Part shown: positions 61,406 through 64,000 of the stretch, in pieces
Numbering within the stretch: position 1 is the stretch's first letter
How the letters are laid out: every line of letters begins with the position of its first letter
Assembly: GCF_002243515.1 (NCBI RefSeq)
Contig: NZ_CP022657.1
Location: 4,217,001-4,281,000, forward strand
Reading direction: 5' to 3'
DNA from: Tumebacillus algifaecis
Lineage (GTDB): Bacteria > Bacillota > Bacilli > Tumebacillales > Tumebacillaceae
DNA length: 64,000 bases
Notes under the pieces: generated by a model
Databases searched by the model: none
What the model was told of the DNA's origin: nothing
The model's input: the letters and a program-made list of their open reading frames with translations, nothing else
Program-made: the position numbers and the translations under genes

Positions 61406-62647
61406 TTAGTCAAAGCTCATCGACGGGCCGCGGCGGAAGTCTTCAATTCCATATCGCAACGCTGCCATAGCGTCGTCAAATGCTTCCACAGGCTCATCCA
61501 AGTAGGTGTTTGACCTGTGATCGAGCTTCCATTTCCATTGTTGCATCTCCTTGATAGTGTTGACGCAACTGGGATGGATGTGGATTTTGTGCTTTTTCAG
61601 CCAGTCAATTTGCGCTTTGACACTGCCCGGCTCTTTTTTCACAGCCCGAGCTTTGTACCCAGCTTGCTTCCATTCTTTGATACGATCAGGCTCAGACGAA
61701 TCACAATGCATCGGGATGCGTTTATCCAACCTTCTCTCGTTGGCAATTTGGATAATCTCGCCAGTGTGCTTTTCGTGAACGTAAATTTCCGAGCAGATGT
61801 ACACTTCATCATCTTTGAATCCTAGCGTCAAAATGGCGTTGGCGTGATTGAAACCGAAGTCTTGCCCGTGCGACATGCTGTCGAAGTTAGCAAATCCGAT
61901 GTCAAACTCGTGGATCGTGTAATTGCTCAAAATAGTACCTCCCAGTTCACCCCATTCGCCCAGCCCGTAAACGCGATATCCGTCCGGGTCTCGCTCTTTT
62001 CGCATCATCATCCGGCGATGATAAGCATCGTCGATGAAGCGATTGGTCAAATAGGTGGAGTGATGTGTGAAAATGTCTGGATGCTCAACGTCGAAATACT
62101 TCGCTTTGATCCAGTGCGTCGAGCTGACCGGGTTGAATGTGAAAGTCATCTGGTAATAGAGGTTCGGATTCGACAAGATACCACGCAAACGGTCGTCGAG
62201 AATGTCGATGTCTGATTCAAGTAACTCGGTAGCTTCTTCCACCCAGATCCACGTAAGCTTGCCGGATGGGAAGTTGATCGATTTGATTTTCTCCTCTGAC
62301 CCAGCGTCCTTCATGCCGCGAAAAATGATTTTGTTTCCTGTTGCTCGGCACTCCATTTCCAACCGACTCTGTGGCATGCGCCAATATTTCTTCCATTGGC
62401 TACCGTAGATGCGTTTCACAGCACCCGTTAGCTCGGCATAAGTGGAGTGTCTATTGGTTGCATCGACTTTCCTTACAACGAGCAGGTTTGCACCACGATA
62501 TCGCGGGTCACTAAGTTTGATTATGAAGTTCTGCGCGATGTTCACTGACTTGCCCGATCCAGCGGAACCTTTCATTACTCGATAACGCTTTTTGGTTAGG
62601 TTGACTTCACGAAAGTGCGCGTTGAATCCAACTTTTACAGTCTTCAT
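61406..62647 (-). CDS. Terminase large subunit (PBSX family)
   Basis: This 413-aa packaging ATPase-nuclease has Walker A GSAGSGKS (residues 27-34), Walker B LTWIWVEEATEL, and the motif III coupling segment FNPVSSTHWIK. The C-terminal nuclease domain contains the acidic residues in HGQDFGFNHANAILTLGF and MHCDSSEPDRI. Its start ATG 62647 overlaps the small subunit stop by four bases. It is the family used by PBSX XtmB. Confidence 0.95.
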   Translation of the reverse strand: MKTVKVGFNAHFREVNLTKKRYRVMKGSAGSGKSVNIAQNFIIKLSDPRYRGANLLVVRKVDATNRHSTYAELTGAVKRIYGSQWKKYWRMPQSRLEMECRATGNKIIFRGMKDAGSEEKIKSINFPSGKLTWIWVEEATELLESDIDILDDRLRGILSNPNLYYQMTFTFNPVSSTHWIKAKYFDVEHPDIFTHHSTYLTNRFIDDAYHRRMMMRKERDPDGYRVYGLGEWGELGGTILSNYTIHEFDIGFANFDSMSHGQDFGFNHANAILTLGFKDDEVYICSEIYVHEKHTGEIIQIANERRLDKRIPMHCDSSEPDRIKEWKQAGYKARAVKKEPGSVKAQIDWLKKHKIHIHPSCVNTIKEMQQWKWKLDHRSNTYLDEPVEAFDDAMAALRYGIEDFRRGPSMSFD

Positions 62648-63531
62648 TCTTCGTCATCACCATCGCCATAATCGACAACGATGCGCAAACCTTCATCGTC
62701 GTCCCTGCCGACATCAGCCTTAATTCGCTCCACATCCAGTTTCGCTCTATCGATTTGAGACTGCATCAGCTCCAACTTCAAACGGCGCTCGTCATCCTTG
62801 TCGGCCAACTCCAAGAACTTGCGGATCTGGTTGTCAAGCCGGGCCTGCTGCCGATCGAGTGCGACCAACGCTTTTGCCTGCTGATCGAGTGCAGTGTGGT
62901 GCTCCCATTCGATTTCCTGGAGGAGTTCCCCCTCGATTTCGATCGGCGCCCCCTCATCGTCTGCAGGTATAACGAACTTCTTCTTCTTCACCATACGACG
63001 CTCGCTCTGTATCGCGGCTAGTTGCTGCAGGCTGTCAAGCATGACCGTCATAGTCAGCGAGAGGTTGTTCCACGCCATGTCTACTAGATCCATGTTTTGC
63101 ACTTGGTCAAACAGCCCCTGTAGGCGCTCCGGAAGTTGCGAGCGAAAAAAGCCGTGGGCAACAGCATTCTCGTTGCCGATCGGCGCGCCCCCGCCTTTGT
63201 TGCCGAAGTTCTTCCTTGGCGAAGGATTGCCTCGCCCGCCTTGGGCCCGCTGATTGCCAAGCATGTGTGGCCGCTTAGCAGGCTGACCGGATAGCGTCAG
63301 CGGCGCGTCGGATACGGTAACGTTACCTTTGCCTAATTCAGTAACGTTACCATTCGATTTAGTAACGTTACCTTTCAGTTCTTCGTCCCACTTCTTTGTG
63401 GACTTCCATTTGCGGATCTGACTGTCAGCTTTGCCAACCATGGTCGCGATCTCTACAAGCGGCATTGAACCACCGGAATCAAGATAGAGCTTTTTTGCTT
63501 GTTCGTACTCAGGCGATGCTTTTCTCGCCAT
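62644..63531 (-). CDS. Terminase small subunit (PBSX XtmA-like)
   Basis: This 295-aa protein has an N-terminal helix-turn-helix (MARKASPEYEQAKKLYLDSGGSMPLVEIATMVGKADSQIRKWKSTKKWDEELKG) of the terminase small subunit type, a Gly/Asn/Arg linker that includes three GNVT tetrapeptides, and a C-terminal coiled coil (about 215-275, QRQARLDNQIRKFLELADKDDERRLKLELMQ-like). It should recognise the packaging site. The start ATG 63531 has GGAGG at a longer distance than usual; no better start is seen. Confidence 0.92.
   Translation of the reverse strand: MARKASPEYEQAKKLYLDSGGSMPLVEIATMVGKADSQIRKWKSTKKWDEELKGNVTKSNGNVTELGKGNVTVSDAPLTLSGQPAKRPHMLGNQRAQGGRGNPSPRKNFGNKGGGAPIGNENAVAHGFFRSQLPERLQGLFDQVQNMDLVDMAWNNLSLTMTVMLDSLQQLAAIQSERRMVKKKKFVIPADDEGAPIEIEGELLQEIEWEHHTALDQQAKALVALDRQQARLDNQIRKFLELADKDDERRLKLELMQSQIDRAKLDVERIKADVGRDDDEGLRIVVDYGDGDDEE
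63316..63372. repeat. Three GTAACGTTACC palindromes inside terS
   Basis: An 11-bp GTAACGTTACC occurs at 63317-63327, 63341-63351 and 63362-63372, starts 24 and 21 bp apart. The first extends to a 12-bp perfect palindrome GGTAACGTTACC. They encode the GNVT tetrapeptides but their exact DNA identity exceeds what the amino acids need. In pac phages the packaging site often lies within the small subunit gene, so these are candidate TerS-binding sites. Confidence 0.65.
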
Positions 63532-63557
63532 TACATCCAGTCACCACCTCCAAGGCA

Positions 63558-63587
63558 TAATAAAAACGCCATCTCAGCGTGGCGTTT
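63558..63587 (-). terminator. Terminator just upstream of terS
   Basis: Minus-strand AAACGCC / GGCGTTT hairpin with a GACGCT-type loop and a TTTTATTATG tail. It ends 27 bp before the terS start, so upstream transcripts stop here and the late operon must start afterward or read through. Confidence 0.82.
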
Positions 63588-63815
63588 ATGCAGTCTTTTA
63601 TTCAGGCGATCCGACCGTTTCTGACAGCAGAATCACCACTTTAGTTGTGATTTGTACGCGCATAGCGGATGCATAAAGATTATTGCGGTTGACTCATCGA
63701 GCGGATCCGCTCAACCCGCGTGAAACCTAGATTTCACGGGCCGCGACGACTACAACTATTGTTCGAGTCCGAAAACATACATTATGTCAAATGCAGGTTT
63801 TTGAATTCGTTATAC
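63588..63815. other. Dyad-rich non-coding region upstream of the terminase genes
   Basis: About 228 bp without a credible frame. It contains a 14-bp perfect palindrome GAGCGGATCCGCTC (63699-63712), a hairpin CCCG-GTGAAA / TTTCAC-GGG (63717-63740), a TTGA...TCAA closing stem, AATCAC/GTGATT near 63640-63660, and ACATA-ATG-TATGT near 63770. Such density of symmetric elements directly before terS fits a cos/pac or a structured leader RNA. A TTGACA (63782-63787 region, minus) lacks a -10 at normal spacing. Confidence 0.55.
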
Positions 63816-63845
63816 ACAAAAACCACTTCAATAGAGAAGTGGTTT
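63816..63845 (-). terminator. Intrinsic terminator of the truncated right-edge gene
   Basis: Minus-strand AAACCACTTC / GAAGTGGTTT with a TCTATT loop and T-rich tail; it overlaps the stop codon of the right-edge frame. Confidence 0.88.
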
Positions 63846-64000
63846 AGGGGATCTCGAACAACTTCACTTTCTCATTGTTCTGATCTGTATAGAAGGCTTG
63901 CGATCCGGATGGAAGTTCGAAGCGTCTATGACTTGTTCCACACTCATCACAAGTCAATGTGCGCTCCGATCCACTCTGCGCCCATTGTGATTCTTTGTGC
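63844..64000 (-). CDS. C-terminal end of a zinc-ribbon protein (5' partial)
   Basis: About 51 residues are visible from the right edge to TAA 63846-63844. They include TCDECGTSHRRF, a CxxC half of a zinc ribbon, and end in NNEKVKLFEIP. The N-terminal half of the ribbon is outside the window. The frame is supported by the immediately following terminator. Function unknown; probably a phage gene upstream of the packaging module. Confidence 0.6.
   Translation of the reverse strand, partial: HKESQWAQSGSERTLTCDECGTSHRRFELPSGSQAFYTDQNNEKVKLFEIP

Noticed and set aside
63660-63745. Hammerhead ribozyme suggested by GATGAG and GAAA near stems
   Set aside because: The invariant CUGAUGA core is not present on either strand and the order of elements is wrong.
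63700-63770. tRNA gene suggested by GTTCGAGTCC on the plus strand
   Set aside because: The flanking bases do not form a T-arm and no acceptor or anticodon stem can be drawn.

Overview
The window reads as a chromosome segment of a spore-former-type Firmicute (Bacillales) carrying a large part of a prophage. The host gene set is Bacillus-like: a MoxR/DUF58/transglutaminase cluster next to guaA and a purine permease (the arrangement of B. subtilis yeaC-yeaD-yebA-guaA), groES-groEL behind a perfect CIRCE operator, ctaA, an argCJBD operon under an ArgR/AhrC-type ARG box, and a YolD-like protein. By eye the GC content is moderately high (mid-50s percent), and GTG and TTG starts are frequent behind strong GGAGG sites. 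This fits the Alicyclobacillaceae (for example Tumebacillus-like), but the genus is an inference.

Layout: 1-545, the end of an unrecognised gene and a small protein, plus strand. 660-8350, a minus-strand block moxR, DUF58, transglutaminase, guaA and pbuG-type permease; guaA has its own sigma-A promoter and a guanine riboswitch with a readable terminator/antiterminator switch. 8618-12868, an M23 peptidase with coiled coil, groEL-groES, and a DUF4230 protein. 12977-17897, a molybdenum-cofactor operon (mobA, an unknown gene, a MoeA-like gene, moeA, mobB) running on into tatA and tatC, which suggests supply and export of molybdoenzymes. 18070-33349, mixed housekeeping and accessory genes: a membrane GGDEF protein, 5-formyl-THF cyclo-ligase, PAP2 phosphatase, ABC-F ATPase, two MFS transporters, a GrpB protein, a ThDP enzyme of the pyruvate oxidase type, a GH18-like secreted protein, an NYN protein, ctaA, several tiny proteins and a candidate small RNA. 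33337-37774, argC-argJ-argB-argD with promoter and operator. 37775-39452, a border zone with orphan terminators, spaced direct repeats, a proline-rich repeat protein and a YolD-like gene with a near-consensus SOS box.

39452-41089 holds a Panacea-type antitoxin gene, broken near its 5' end by an in-frame TAA with immediate re-initiation, overlapped by an unrecognised partner gene (candidate toxin). Nearby lie a pair of dyad elements and a 52-aa gene.

41243-63531 is a PBSX/Xkd-type contractile-tailed prophage, all on the minus strand. In transcription order it has terminase small and large subunits, portal, minor head protein, scaffold, decoration protein, major capsid, connectors, sheath, tube, a tail chaperone pair joined by an A AAA AAC slippery site, a membrane-protein moron, tape measure, LysM protein, baseplate, tail fibre genes, holin and amidase. 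The gene order looks complete and no frameshift is visible, but the integrase, repressor and replication genes are outside the window. 63558-64000 has a strongly dyad-rich non-coding stretch just upstream of the terminase genes and the 3' end of a zinc-ribbon protein. Protein positions, membrane segments and hairpins were read by eye; no searches were run.
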